NCBI RefSeq assembly: GCF_000271845.1
Contig: NZ_JH719395.1
Span: 2,952,208-3,016,207 of the forward strand
Direction of reading: 5' to 3'
From: Rhizobium leguminosarum bv. trifolii WSM2297
GTDB taxonomy: Bacteria; Pseudomonadota; Alphaproteobacteria; Rhizobiales; Rhizobiaceae
DNA: 64,000 nucleotides
Positions 26,721 to 37,075 of this stretch are shown piece after piece; within the stretch, counting starts at the first letter, position 1; every line of letters begins with the position of its first letter. The notes beneath the pieces are model-generated. The model ran no database searches and was not told the DNA's origin. It saw only the letters and a program-made list of their open reading frames with translations. Position numbers and translations under genes: made by a program.

Positions 26721-28924
26721 AAACGCCGAAAAACGTCCCTGAAGTAAAGCTTTCCTGGGAAATTTCGGCAGATGAAATCGCGGCGATCCTTGCCGGCTCG
26801 CATTCCAATCCCTTTGCCGTCCTAGGGGTGCACCAGTCCGGCGACGCTTTCGTCGCCCGCTGTTTCATCCCGGGCGCGGAGGAAGTGACCGCCATGACGC
26901 TCGACGGCAGCGTCATCGGCGAGCTCAAACAGCTCCATGCCGACGGCTTTTTCGCCGGCCCGGTTTCCCTTACCAAGCTCCAGCCGGTGCGTTACCGCGC
27001 CCGGCGCGGCGATGCCGAATGGGCGGTCACCGATCCTTACAGCTTCGGTCCGGTGCTCGGGCCGATGGACGATTATTTCGCCCGCCAGGGCTCGCATTTG
27101 CGCCTGTTCGACAAGATGGGCGCCCACCTCATCAAGCATGACGGTGCTCAGGGCATCCATTTCGCCGTCTGGGCTCCGAATGCGCAGCGCGTCTCCGTCG
27201 TCGGTGATTTCAACAATTGGGACGGCCGTCGCCACGTCATGCGCTTCCGCTCCGATAGCGGCATCTGGGAAATCTTTGCGCCTGACGTGCCGATCGGCGT
27301 TGCTTACAAATTCGAGATCCGCGGCCAGGACGGCGTGCTGCTGCCGCTGAAGGCCGACCCCTTCGCCCGCCGCAGCGAGCTCCGGCCGAAAACCGCCTCG
27401 ATCACCGCCGCCGACCTAGAGCAGGAGTGGGAAGACGAAGCCCACCTGAAGCACTGGCGCGAGACCGACAAGCGCCGCCAGCCGATCTCGATCTACGAGG
27501 TGCATGCCGCCTCGTGGCAGCGCCGGCAGGATGGCACGATGCTTTCCTGGGACGAGCTCGCCTCCAGCCTCATCCCCTATTGCGCCGACATGGGCTTCAC
27601 CCATATCGAATTCCTGCCGATCACCGAGCATCCCTATGACCCCTCCTGGGGGTACCAGACGACAGGCCTCTACGCACCGACCGCCCGTTTCGGCGAGCCG
27701 GAAGGTTTCGCCCGTTTCGTCAACGGCTGCCACAAGGTCGGCATCGGCGTCATCCTCGACTGGGTGCCGGCGCATTTCCCGACCGACGAGCACGGCCTCG
27801 GCTGGTTCGACGGCACGGCGCTCTACGAGCACGAAGACCCGCGCAAGGGCTTCCACCCGGACTGGAGCACGGCGATCTACAATTTCGGCCGCACCGAGGT
27901 CGTTTCCTATCTCGTCAACAACGCGCTCTACTGGGCCGAGAAATTCCATCTCGACGGTCTGCGCGTCGACGCTGTCGCCTCGATGCTCTATCTCGATTAT
28001 TCCCGCAAACACGGCGAATGGATCCCGAACGAATATGGCGGCAACGAGAACCTGGAAGCGGTCCGCTTCCTGCAGGATCTCAACATCCGCATCTACGGCC
28101 AGCATTCCAACGTCATGACCATCGCCGAGGAATCGACCTCCTGGCCGAAGGTCTCCCAGCCCGTGCATGAAGGCGGCCTCGGCTTCGGCTTCAAGTGGAA
28201 TATGGGCTTCATGCATGACACGCTGAGCTACATGAGCCGCGACCCGATATATCGCGGGCACCATCACAATGAACTCACCTTCGGCCTGCTCTACGCTTAT
28301 TCGGAAAATTTCGTCCTGCCGCTGTCGCATGACGAGGTTGTCCATGGCAAAGGCTCGCTGATCGCCAAGATGCCGGGCGACGACTGGCAGAAATTCGCCA
28401 ATCTGCGCGCCTACTACGCCTATATGTGGGGCTATCCCGGCAAGAAGCTGCTGTTCATGGGCCAGGAATTTGCCCAGTGGAGCGAATGGAGCGAGGCGAA
28501 ATCGCTCGATTGGAACTTGCTTCAGTATCGCATGCACGAGGGCATGCGGCGCCTGGTGCGCGATCTCAATTTCACCTATCGCAGCAAGCCGGCCTTGCAT
28601 GAGCGTGACTGCGAGGGCGAGGGTTTTGAATGGCTGGTCGCCGATGATCACCAGAACTCCGTCTTTGCCTGGCTGCGCAAATCGCCGGGCCAGAAGCCGG
28701 TCGCCGTCATCACCAATTTCACCCCCGTCTACCGTGAGAACTACATGATCCGCCTGCCGTCCGCAGGCCGCTGGCGGGAAATCCTGAACACCGATGCCGA
28801 CATCTACGGCGGCAGCGGCAAGGGCAATGGCGGGCGCGTGCAGGCCGTCGATGCCGGCGGCGACATCACCTGCTCGATCACCTTGCCGCCCTTGGCGACA
28901 ATCATGCTTGAACCTGAAAATTAG
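26717..28924 (+). CDS. glgB: 1,4-alpha-glucan branching enzyme
   Basis: This 735-residue GH13 enzyme introduces alpha-1,6 branches in glycogen. It has an N-terminal carbohydrate-binding module (about residues 20-110), a second one ([20 protein letters not shown]) and a TIM barrel. Catalytic motifs are present: nucleophile aspartate in [13 protein letters not shown], acid/base glutamate in TIAEEST and the [13 protein letters not shown] block. The start overlaps glgP. Its stop lies 19 bases before the glgC ATG. Confidence 0.96.
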   Translation: MKTPKNVPEVKLSWEISADEIAAILAGSHSNPFAVLGVHQSGDAFVARCFIPGAEEVTAMTLDGSVIGELKQLHADGFFAGPVSLTKLQPVRYRARRGDAEWAVTDPYSFGPVLGPMDDYFARQGSHLRLFDKMGAHLIKHDGAQGIHFAVWAPNAQRVSVVGDFNNWDGRRHVMRFRSDSGIWEIFAPDVPIGVAYKFEIRGQDGVLLPLKADPFARRSELRPKTASITAADLEQEWEDEAHLKHWRETDKRRQPISIYEVHAASWQRRQDGTMLSWDELASSLIPYCADMGFTHIEFLPITEHPYDPSWGYQTTGLYAPTARFGEPEGFARFVNGCHKVGIGVILDWVPAHFPTDEHGLGWFDGTALYEHEDPRKGFHPDWSTAIYNFGRTEVVSYLVNNALYWAEKFHLDGLRVDAVASMLYLDYSRKHGEWIPNEYGGNENLEAVRFLQDLNIRIYGQHSNVMTIAEESTSWPKVSQPVHEGGLGFGFKWNMGFMHDTLSYMSRDPIYRGHHHNELTFGLLYAYSENFVLPLSHDEVVHGKGSLIAKMPGDDWQKFANLRAYYAYMWGYPGKKLLFMGQEFAQWSEWSEAKSLDWNLLQYRMHEGMRRLVRDLNFTYRSKPALHERDCEGEGFEWLVADDHQNSVFAWLRKSPGQKPVAVITNFTPVYRENYMIRLPSAGRWREILNTDADIYGGSGKGNGGRVQAVDAGGDITCSITLPPLATIMLEPEN

Positions 28925-28943
28925 TGACTGGTGGGAGGAGAAA

Positions 28944-30206
28944 ATGGTAGAAAAGCGCGTTCAGCCACTTGCTCGCGATGCAATGGCTTATGTTCTGGCC
29001 GGCGGCAGGGGGAGCCGTCTCAAGGAACTCACCGATCGGCGTGCGAAGCCCGCCGTCTATTTCGGCGGCAAGGCCCGCATCATCGATTTCGCCCTGTCGA
29101 ACGCCCTGAATTCAGGCATCCGCCGCATCGGCGTTGCCACGCAATACAAGGCGCATTCGCTGATCCGCCACATGCAGCGCGGCTGGAACTTCTTCCGCCC
29201 TGAGCGCAACGAGAGCTTCGACATCCTGCCGGCCAGCCAACGCGTTTCGGAAACGCAGTGGTATGAAGGCACCGCCGACGCCGTCTATCAGAACATCGAC
29301 ATCATCGAGGATTACGGTGTCGAATACATGGTCATTCTCGCCGGCGACCACGTCTACAAGATGGACTATGAATGGATGCTGCAGCAGCACGTCGATTCCG
29401 GCGCCGACGTCACCATCGGCTGCCTGGAAGTGCCGCGCATGGAGGCGGTGGGCTTCGGCGTCATGCATGTCAACGAGAAGGACGAGATCATCGCCTTCGT
29501 CGAGAAGCCGGCCGATCCGCCGCCCATTCCCGACAAGCCGGATTTCGCCCTCGCCTCAATGGGCATCTACGTCTTCCACACCAAGTTCCTGCTCGACGCG
29601 TTGCGCCGCGACGCCGCCGACCCGAGCTCCAGCCGCGATTTCGGCAAGGACATCATCCCTTATATCGTCGAGCACGGTAAGGCGGTCGCCCACCGCTTCG
29701 CCAAGTCCTGCGTCCGCTCAGATTTCGAGCATGAACCCTATTGGCGCGACGTCGGCACGATCGACGCCTACTGGCAAGCCAATATCGACCTGACGGCGAT
29801 CGTTCCGGAGCTCGATATCTACGACAAGTCCTGGCCGATCTGGACCTATGCCGAGATCACTCCGCCGGCGAAATTCGTCCATGACGACGAGGACCGCCGC
29901 GGCTCGGCCACCTCCTCCGTTGTCTCGGGCGACTGCATCATCTCCGGCGCCAGCCTCAACAACAGCCTGCTCTTCACCGGTGTCAGGGCCAACTCCTTCT
30001 CCAAATTGGAAGGCGCGGTCATCCTGCCGAACGTCAAGATCGGGCGACGGGCGCAGCTCAAGAATGTGGTGATCGACCATGGTGTCGTCATTCCGGAAGG
30101 CCTGGTCGTCGGCGAGGATCCCAAACTCGACGCCAAGCGCTTCCGGCGGACGGAAAGCGGCATCTGCCTGATCACGCAACCGATGATCGACAAGCTGGAT
30201 ATCTGA
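28944..30206 (+). CDS. glgC: Glucose-1-phosphate adenylyltransferase (ADP-glucose pyrophosphorylase)
   Basis: This 420-residue enzyme makes ADP-glucose, the committed step of glycogen synthesis. The nucleotide-binding motif [20 protein letters not shown] and the [16 protein letters not shown] segment are at the N-terminus, and left-handed beta-helix repeats ([19 protein letters not shown]...) at the C-terminus. The ATG at 28944 follows GGGAGGAG and gives the usual length. The enzyme family is normally controlled allosterically by glycolytic intermediates. Confidence 0.96.
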   Translation: MVEKRVQPLARDAMAYVLAGGRGSRLKELTDRRAKPAVYFGGKARIIDFALSNALNSGIRRIGVATQYKAHSLIRHMQRGWNFFRPERNESFDILPASQRVSETQWYEGTADAVYQNIDIIEDYGVEYMVILAGDHVYKMDYEWMLQQHVDSGADVTIGCLEVPRMEAVGFGVMHVNEKDEIIAFVEKPADPPPIPDKPDFALASMGIYVFHTKFLLDALRRDAADPSSSRDFGKDIIPYIVEHGKAVAHRFAKSCVRSDFEHEPYWRDVGTIDAYWQANIDLTAIVPELDIYDKSWPIWTYAEITPPAKFVHDDEDRRGSATSSVVSGDCIISGASLNNSLLFTGVRANSFSKLEGAVILPNVKIGRRAQLKNVVIDHGVVIPEGLVVGEDPKLDAKRFRRTESGICLITQPMIDKLDI

Positions 30207-30209
30207 CTT

Positions 30210-31652
30210 ATGAAAGTTCTTTCGGTTTCGTCCGAAGTCTTCCCTTTGATCAAGACAGGGGGCCTGGCGGATGTGTCAGGCGCCCTGCCGATTGCTCTGA
30301 ACGCCTTCGGGGTCGAGACCAAGACCCTGCTGCCCGGCTATCCCGCCGTCATGAAGGTCATTCGCGACCCGGTCGTCAGGCTCGAATTCCCCGACCTGCT
30401 CGGCGAGCCGGCGACCGTGCTGGAGGTTGAGCACGAGGGCCTCGATCTGCTCATCCTCGATGCGCCGGCCTATTACGACAGGCCGGGCGGCCCCTATGTC
30501 GATCCGCTCGGCAAGGACTATCCCGACAACTGGCGGCGTTTCGCTGCTCTGTCGCTGGCGGCCTCCGAGATCGCCGCCGGACTGCTGCCCGGCTGGCGGC
30601 CGGATCTCGTCCACACGCACGATTGGCAGGCGGCGCTGACCTCGGTCTATATGCGCTACTATCCGACGCCGGAATTGCCGAGCGTGCTGACCATCCACAA
30701 CATCGCCTTCCAGGGCCAGTTCGGTCCCGAGATTTTTCCCGGCCTGCGGCTGCCCGCCCATGCCTTCGCCACCGACAGCATCGAATATTACGGTACGGTC
30801 GGTTACCTTAAGGGCGGCCTGCAGACCGCCCACGCGATCACCACGGTCAGCCCGACCTATGCCGACGAGATTTTGACACCGGAATTCGGCATGGGGCTCG
30901 AGGGCGTCATTGCCAGCCGCATCGATGATCTCCACGGCATCGTCAACGGCATCGACACCGATATCTGGAACCCCGCGACCGATCCTGTCGTCCACACCCA
31001 TTATGGCCCGACAACGCTGAAGAACCGTGAGGAGAACCGCCGTTCGATCGCCGAATTCTTCCATCTCGACAATGACGACGCCCCGATCTTCTGCGTCATC
31101 AGTCGTCTCACCTGGCAGAAGGGCATGGACATCGTTGCCAACATCGCCGACGAAATCGTCGCCATGGGCGGCAAGCTCGTCGTGCTCGGCTCCGGCGAAG
31201 CCGCGCTTGAAGGCGCACTGCTTGCCTCCGCCAGCCGCCATCCCGGCCGCATCGGCGTCTCGATCGGCTATAACGAGCCGATGTCGCATCTGATGCAGGC
31301 CGGCTGCGACGCGATCATCATCCCGTCGCGTTTCGAACCCTGCGGCCTGACCCAGCTTTACGGCCTGCGCTACGGCTGCGTGCCGATAGTCGCCCGCACC
31401 GGCGGGCTGAACGACACGGTAATCGATGCCAATCACGCCGCACTTGCGGCGAAAGTGGCAACCGGCATACAATTCTCACCCGTGACGGAAACCGGCATGC
31501 TACAGGCAATCCGCCGTGCGATGCATTTTTACGCGGACCGAAAACTCTGGACCCAATTGCAAAAGCAAGGCATGAAATCGGATGTCTCCTGGGAGAAGAG
31601 CGCCGAACGCTACGCTGCCCTCTATTCAAGCCTCGTCTCGAAAGGCATGTGA
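30210..31652 (+). CDS. glgA: Glycogen synthase (ADP-glucose)
   Basis: This 480-residue GT5 enzyme transfers glucose from ADP-glucose to glycogen. The N-terminal [13 protein letters not shown] motif binds ADP-glucose. The C-terminal half shows [10 protein letters not shown] and [18 protein letters not shown], the latter with the catalytic glutamate. It begins three bases after the glgC stop and ends six bases before pgm. Confidence 0.96.
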   Translation: MKVLSVSSEVFPLIKTGGLADVSGALPIALNAFGVETKTLLPGYPAVMKVIRDPVVRLEFPDLLGEPATVLEVEHEGLDLLILDAPAYYDRPGGPYVDPLGKDYPDNWRRFAALSLAASEIAAGLLPGWRPDLVHTHDWQAALTSVYMRYYPTPELPSVLTIHNIAFQGQFGPEIFPGLRLPAHAFATDSIEYYGTVGYLKGGLQTAHAITTVSPTYADEILTPEFGMGLEGVIASRIDDLHGIVNGIDTDIWNPATDPVVHTHYGPTTLKNREENRRSIAEFFHLDNDDAPIFCVISRLTWQKGMDIVANIADEIVAMGGKLVVLGSGEAALEGALLASASRHPGRIGVSIGYNEPMSHLMQAGCDAIIIPSRFEPCGLTQLYGLRYGCVPIVARTGGLNDTVIDANHAALAAKVATGIQFSPVTETGMLQAIRRAMHFYADRKLWTQLQKQGMKSDVSWEKSAERYAALYSSLVSKGM

Positions 31653-33290
<1,638 letters not shown>

Positions 33291-33302
33291 TCCGGGGGGA
33301 AC

Positions 33303-35282
33303 ATGCGGGGAGAGAGTTCGGCGCAAAGCGGCGCCATCGTCTTCGAGACCGGCGTCGAATTTGCCGTGTGGTCGCATCATGCCGCGCAGATCGAACTCTG
33401 CCTCTTCGAGGATGACGGCAACAGGGAGTTCGCCCGCCTGCCGATGGCGCGCGACAGCAATCACGTCCATCGTCTGTTTGTCGACGGCCTGAAGGCGGGC
33501 GCCCGCTACGGCTATCGTGCCGATGGCATCTACGCCCCCGACAACGGCCTCTGGTACGATCCCTCCAAACTGCTGATCGATCCCTATGCCAAGGAGATCG
33601 ATCGGCCGTTCCGCTACGATCCCCGCCTCGGCATCTATGGCGAAGACAGCCAGGATCTGATGCCGAAGGCGATCGTCACCGCCGATACACGCGCCGAAAT
33701 CCGCAAGCCGCTCTTCAAGCCGGGCGGCTTCATTTATGAGGTGGCGGTGCGGCCGTTCACCATCCTCCATCCCGATGTGCCGGAGGCTCAGCGCGGCACC
33801 ATCGCCGCCCTTGCCCATCCCTCCGTTGTCGCGCATCTCAAGCGGATCGGTGTCGACGCCGTCGAACTGATGCCGATCACCGCCTGGATCGACGAACGCC
33901 ACCTGCCGCCGCTCGGCCTGACCAACGGCTGGGGCTACAATCCCGTCGCCTTCATGGCGCTCGATCCGCGGCTGGCGCCGGGCGGCATGACGGAACTGCG
34001 CCAGACGGTCGCCGCCCTCCATGCCGAAGGCATCGCCGTCATCCTCGACCTCGTCTTCAACCATACCGGCGAGAGCGACCGCCACGGGACCACGCTGTCG
34101 CTGCGCGGCCTCGACAACCTGCATTATTACCGCCACGCGGAGAATTGGCCGGGCGAACTGATCAACGACACCGGCACAGGCAACACGCTCGCCTGCGATC
34201 ATCCCGAAGTGCGGCGCCTCATCGTCGACAGCCTGCGCCATTTCGTGCTCAACGCCGGCGTCGACGGTTTTCGCTTCGATCTCGCCCCGGTGCTCGGCCG
34301 CACCGCCACACGCTTCGAACGCGACGGCGGAACGCTTGCCGCGATCCTCGCCGACTCTGTGCTTGCCGACCGGATCATGATTGCCGAACCCTGGGATATC
34401 GGTCCGGGCGGTTACCAGCTCGGCAATTTCCCACCGCAGTTCCTTGAATGGAACGACCGGCTTCGTGACGATCTGCGCTGTTATTGGCGCGGCGACGACT
34501 GGAAGACCGGGTCGCTCGCCACCGCACTTGCCGGCTCCTCCGACATCTTCTCCCGCAATGACGGCAAAGGGACGCGCAACGTCAATTTCCTCGCCGCCCA
34601 TGACGGCTTCACGCTGACCGATCTCGTCTCCTATGCTGGCAAGCACAATGACGCCAACGGCGAACACAATCGCGACGGCCACAACGAGAACCACTCGTGG
34701 AACAACGGCGTTGAAGGGGAAACCGTCTATCCCTCGATCCGCAAGCGTCGCCGGGACGATGTGATGGCGTTGATATCGACGCTCTTTGCCACCCGCGGCA
34801 GCATCATGCTGACGGCGGGCGACGAGGGCGGCCGCGGCCAGCACGGCAACAACAACGCCTATTGCCAGGACAATGAGATCACCTGGCTCGATTGGAAGGG
34901 GCTGAACGAGGACCTCGTCGCCCATACCGCCTTCGTCGCCGGGCTGCGCCGCCGCTTCACGGTCTTTTCCGAAACAGGCTTCCTGTCTGGAAACGGCGAT
35001 GTCGAATGGATCTCGCTCTCCGGCGAGCCGATGACCGTTTCCGAATGGGAGACGCCCGCGCTTTCCACCCTCGGCATGCTGCTTTCGACCGGTGACCGCT
35101 CCGCGCGTGGCAGGCAGACCCGGCTTGCTGTCCTCTTCAACCGTTCCGGCGACCGCCAGTTTTTCACGCTCCCGTCCGGAACCGAACCGGGATGGCGGCA
35201 ATTGACACCGGATGGGCCCAAGAAAACCGGCGCCCGCGTCACCCTTGAGCCACGCTCCGTCGCCTTTTTCGTAGAAAAATGA
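33303..35282 (+). CDS. glgX: Glycogen debranching enzyme
   Basis: This 659-residue GH13 enzyme hydrolyses alpha-1,6 branches left after phosphorylase action. The N-terminal CBM48-like region is followed by a barrel with GWGYNPVAFMALDPR, the nucleophile in GVDGFRFDLAPVLGRT and the acid/base in MIAEPWDIGPGGYQLGNFP. It starts 12 bases after pgm with GGGGGAAC before the ATG and closes the operon. The N-terminal region is slightly shorter than in E. coli GlgX. Confidence 0.94.
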   Translation: MRGESSAQSGAIVFETGVEFAVWSHHAAQIELCLFEDDGNREFARLPMARDSNHVHRLFVDGLKAGARYGYRADGIYAPDNGLWYDPSKLLIDPYAKEIDRPFRYDPRLGIYGEDSQDLMPKAIVTADTRAEIRKPLFKPGGFIYEVAVRPFTILHPDVPEAQRGTIAALAHPSVVAHLKRIGVDAVELMPITAWIDERHLPPLGLTNGWGYNPVAFMALDPRLAPGGMTELRQTVAALHAEGIAVILDLVFNHTGESDRHGTTLSLRGLDNLHYYRHAENWPGELINDTGTGNTLACDHPEVRRLIVDSLRHFVLNAGVDGFRFDLAPVLGRTATRFERDGGTLAAILADSVLADRIMIAEPWDIGPGGYQLGNFPPQFLEWNDRLRDDLRCYWRGDDWKTGSLATALAGSSDIFSRNDGKGTRNVNFLAAHDGFTLTDLVSYAGKHNDANGEHNRDGHNENHSWNNGVEGETVYPSIRKRRRDDVMALISTLFATRGSIMLTAGDEGGRGQHGNNNAYCQDNEITWLDWKGLNEDLVAHTAFVAGLRRRFTVFSETGFLSGNGDVEWISLSGEPMTVSEWETPALSTLGMLLSTGDRSARGRQTRLAVLFNRSGDRQFFTLPSGTEPGWRQLTPDGPKKTGARVTLEPRSVAFFVEK

Positions 35283-35371
35283 CCCCCTCTCCTCCCGTGC
35301 GCAAATCCTTGTCGCAATCGTCATAAATGCACGATAAGGCTTTGGCCGGCGGCCTTTTTCACGAGGAATTC

Positions 35372-35860
35372 ATGGTCACGGAAATTTCACTCTCCGAGGT
35401 GCGGGGACTGATCGGCATGGAAACAGGTCTTTCGGACTGGATCACTGTCGACCAGACGATGATCGACGCCTTTGCAGGCGCAACCGGCGACCATCAGTTC
35501 ATTCATGTCGATCCCGAGCGCGCAACCGCCGAGAGCCCCTTCGGCGGCACCATCGCCCATGGCTTCCTGACGCTGTCTCTGCTGTCGACGATGAATTACA
35601 ACTGCTTGCCGAAAGTGCGCGAGCAAACCATGGGCATCAATTACGGTTTCGATCGCGTCCGCTTCATGACGCCGGTGAAAAGCGGCGCCCGCGTCCGCGG
35701 CCGCTTCCTGCTCTCCGAGGCGCGCTTCCGCGGCGCCGGCATGCTGATGACCACCTATGACGTTTCGATCGAGATCGAAAACGAGAAGAAGCCGGCCCTG
35801 ACGGCAAGATGGATCACCATCATCCAATTCGACCCGAAGGATCGTCCCGAGGACGTTTAG
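35372..35860 (+). CDS. MaoC-family dehydratase (NodN-like hot-dog protein)
   Basis: This 162-residue protein has a single hot-dog fold with the hydratase motif FAGATGDHQFIHVDPERA, then PFGGTIAHGFLTLSL. The catalytic aspartate and histidine are present (the usual D-x-N-P-x-H is here D-H-Q-F-I-H). Members hydrate enoyl-CoA or act on related thioesters; rhizobial NodN is in the same group. The ATG at 35372 follows ACGAGGAAT and gives family length. It stands alone on this strand after glgX, with a palindromic element behind it. Confidence 0.82.
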   Translation: MVTEISLSEVRGLIGMETGLSDWITVDQTMIDAFAGATGDHQFIHVDPERATAESPFGGTIAHGFLTLSLLSTMNYNCLPKVREQTMGINYGFDRVRFMTPVKSGARVRGRFLLSEARFRGAGMLMTTYDVSIEIENEKKPALTARWITIIQFDPKDRPEDV

Positions 35861-35879
35861 GCAAAACGGTGCTTTTGTT

Positions 35880-35984
35880 TAGAGCGGTTCAGGTTTTCAC
35901 GGAAGCGCCGAACCGCTCTAACCTTTTGTTTTTACGCAATCCCGGACGGAAAACCGCTTCGCACTTTTCCTGGAATTGCTCTAG
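35880..35984. repeat. Rhizobial intergenic mosaic element, copy 3
   Basis: This is nearly the exact reverse complement of the element at 6563-6661: TAGAGCGGTTCAGG...AACCGCTCTA, then TTACGCAATCCCGGACGGAA and CACTTTTCCTGGAATTGCTC. It lies between two convergent genes. Confidence 0.75.
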
Positions 35985-36379
35985 ATAGCCGAATTGAAGA
36001 CGGCTTCGAGCGCGTGTCCGTCCGGATCCATCACGAACGCCGCATAATAATGTTCGCCGTAGTGAGGACGTAAGCCCGGACCACCGTTGTCACCGCCGCC
36101 ATGGGCGATTGCCGCTGCGTGAAATCGATCGACCGCCTGGCGGCTCGGAGCGGCGAAAGCCAGATGGAAACCCGGGCCGGCCGGACGCTGGCCATCCGGT
36201 CGATGTTTGATCGCCAGCTTGTCCCCGCCGCCGGCAAGGCCGTAGCCGACCGCCTGTCCCGTCTGCCCCGGCCTGATGTCATCCCAGACCCTGACATAAC
36301 CGAGGGCAGCAAGAGCGGCATCGTAAAATGCCGCCGACCGATCGATATCGGAAACGCCGAGGGAAGCATGGTGCAGCAT
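35981..36379 (-). CDS. VOC-family (glyoxalase-like) protein
   Basis: This 132-residue protein has the beta-alpha-beta-beta-beta modules of the vicinal oxygen chelate fold. It begins MLHHASLGVSDIDRSAAFYD with a metal-ligand histidine and ends DPDGHALEAVFN with the glutamate ligand. Such proteins include glyoxalases, dioxygenases and fosfomycin-type resistance proteins; the substrate cannot be told. Its stop overlaps the edge of the mosaic element by a few bases. Confidence 0.85.
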   Translation of the reverse strand: MLHHASLGVSDIDRSAAFYDAALAALGYVRVWDDIRPGQTGQAVGYGLAGGGDKLAIKHRPDGQRPAGPGFHLAFAAPSRQAVDRFHAAAIAHGGGDNGGPGLRPHYGEHYYAAFVMDPDGHALEAVFNSAI

Positions 36380-36382
36380 TTA

Positions 36383-36489
36383 GAGCCTTTCGGGTTAGAG
36401 CATTCTGCCGGAGCAGACGCGCGCCGGCTGGTCGACCATCCGACTCCGTTTGAGCCAACGGAATGCTGCAACCTAACCGGGAAAGGCTC
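36383..36489. repeat. Long imperfect inverted repeat between VOC gene and soxG
   Basis: The outer arms GAGCCTTTC-GGGTTA (from 36383) and TAACCGGGAAAGGCTC (to 36489) are imperfect complements. An inner pair GCATTCTG/CGGAATGC continues the symmetry. The size (107 bp) and position suggest another rhizobial palindromic intergenic element, different in sequence from the mosaic copies. Confidence 0.55.
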
Positions 36490-36526
36490 CCTGAACAACC
36501 CCCTACGCAGCCGGATTGGTTCGGCC

Positions 36527-37075
36527 TTAATGCCGCGCATCTTCTGCCGCTTCCGTCAGCAGCCCGAAGACGTAATCCGAAAACGACCGCCAGCACTCCA
36601 CCCGGAACGTCTCTTCATCAGTGCGCAAAAGCACGATTTCCGCCTTGCCGAGGATCGTGCGCGACGCGGCTCCGACCGGAAACGAAGACAAGGACAGATC
36701 CTGCGGGCAGCCGGCAGCAAGCGTCTTTTCCGCACCCGGTCCCGAGACGATGATCGCGAGATTGCGGTGAGAAACGTCGGTCGCCGAATGCACGGCGGCC
36801 ACGCCTGACAGCACCGTCATCAGATCGGCGCCGTCCTCGTCGATCAGCAGCCATTCGTCCGGCCCGATCCAGAGCACCGATCGGGCGCCCGCCCGGCCCG
36901 ATGTTTTCGGGGCGGTCGCCACGGACAGACCGAGCGCGGAGGAAAGCGCAGCAAGCGATTCCGCCGGCGCGCGCAGCGCCACCCGGCTCGCCGCCGGCGC
37001 CGTCGTCAGCCGTACTGTTGCGGAGCCGCCGAGACGGCCGGCAAGCGCCGGTTTGCGAATTGCGACATCAGCCAT
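36527..37075 (-). CDS. soxG: Sarcosine oxidase gamma subunit
   Basis: This 182-residue protein has the gamma-subunit features of heterotetrameric sarcosine oxidase: an N-terminal R-x-x-L-x-A-P region, WIGPDEWLLIDEDG in the middle and ECWRSFSDYVFGLL near the end. The ATG at 37075 is preceded by AAGGAGG and overlaps the soxA 3' end by eight bases. It is the last gene of soxBDAG. The gamma subunit is structural. Confidence 0.92.
   Translation of the reverse strand: MADVAIRKPALAGRLGGSATVRLTTAPAASRVALRAPAESLAALSSALGLSVATAPKTSGRAGARSVLWIGPDEWLLIDEDGADLMTVLSGVAAVHSATDVSHRNLAIIVSGPGAEKTLAAGCPQDLSLSSFPVGAASRTILGKAEIVLLRTDEETFRVECWRSFSDYVFGLLTEAAEDARH

Noticed and set aside
35341..35360. GGCC hairpin with T-run before the MaoC gene as the glgX terminator
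   Set aside because: The stem has only four pairs and lies almost at the next start codon, so it is too weak to call.
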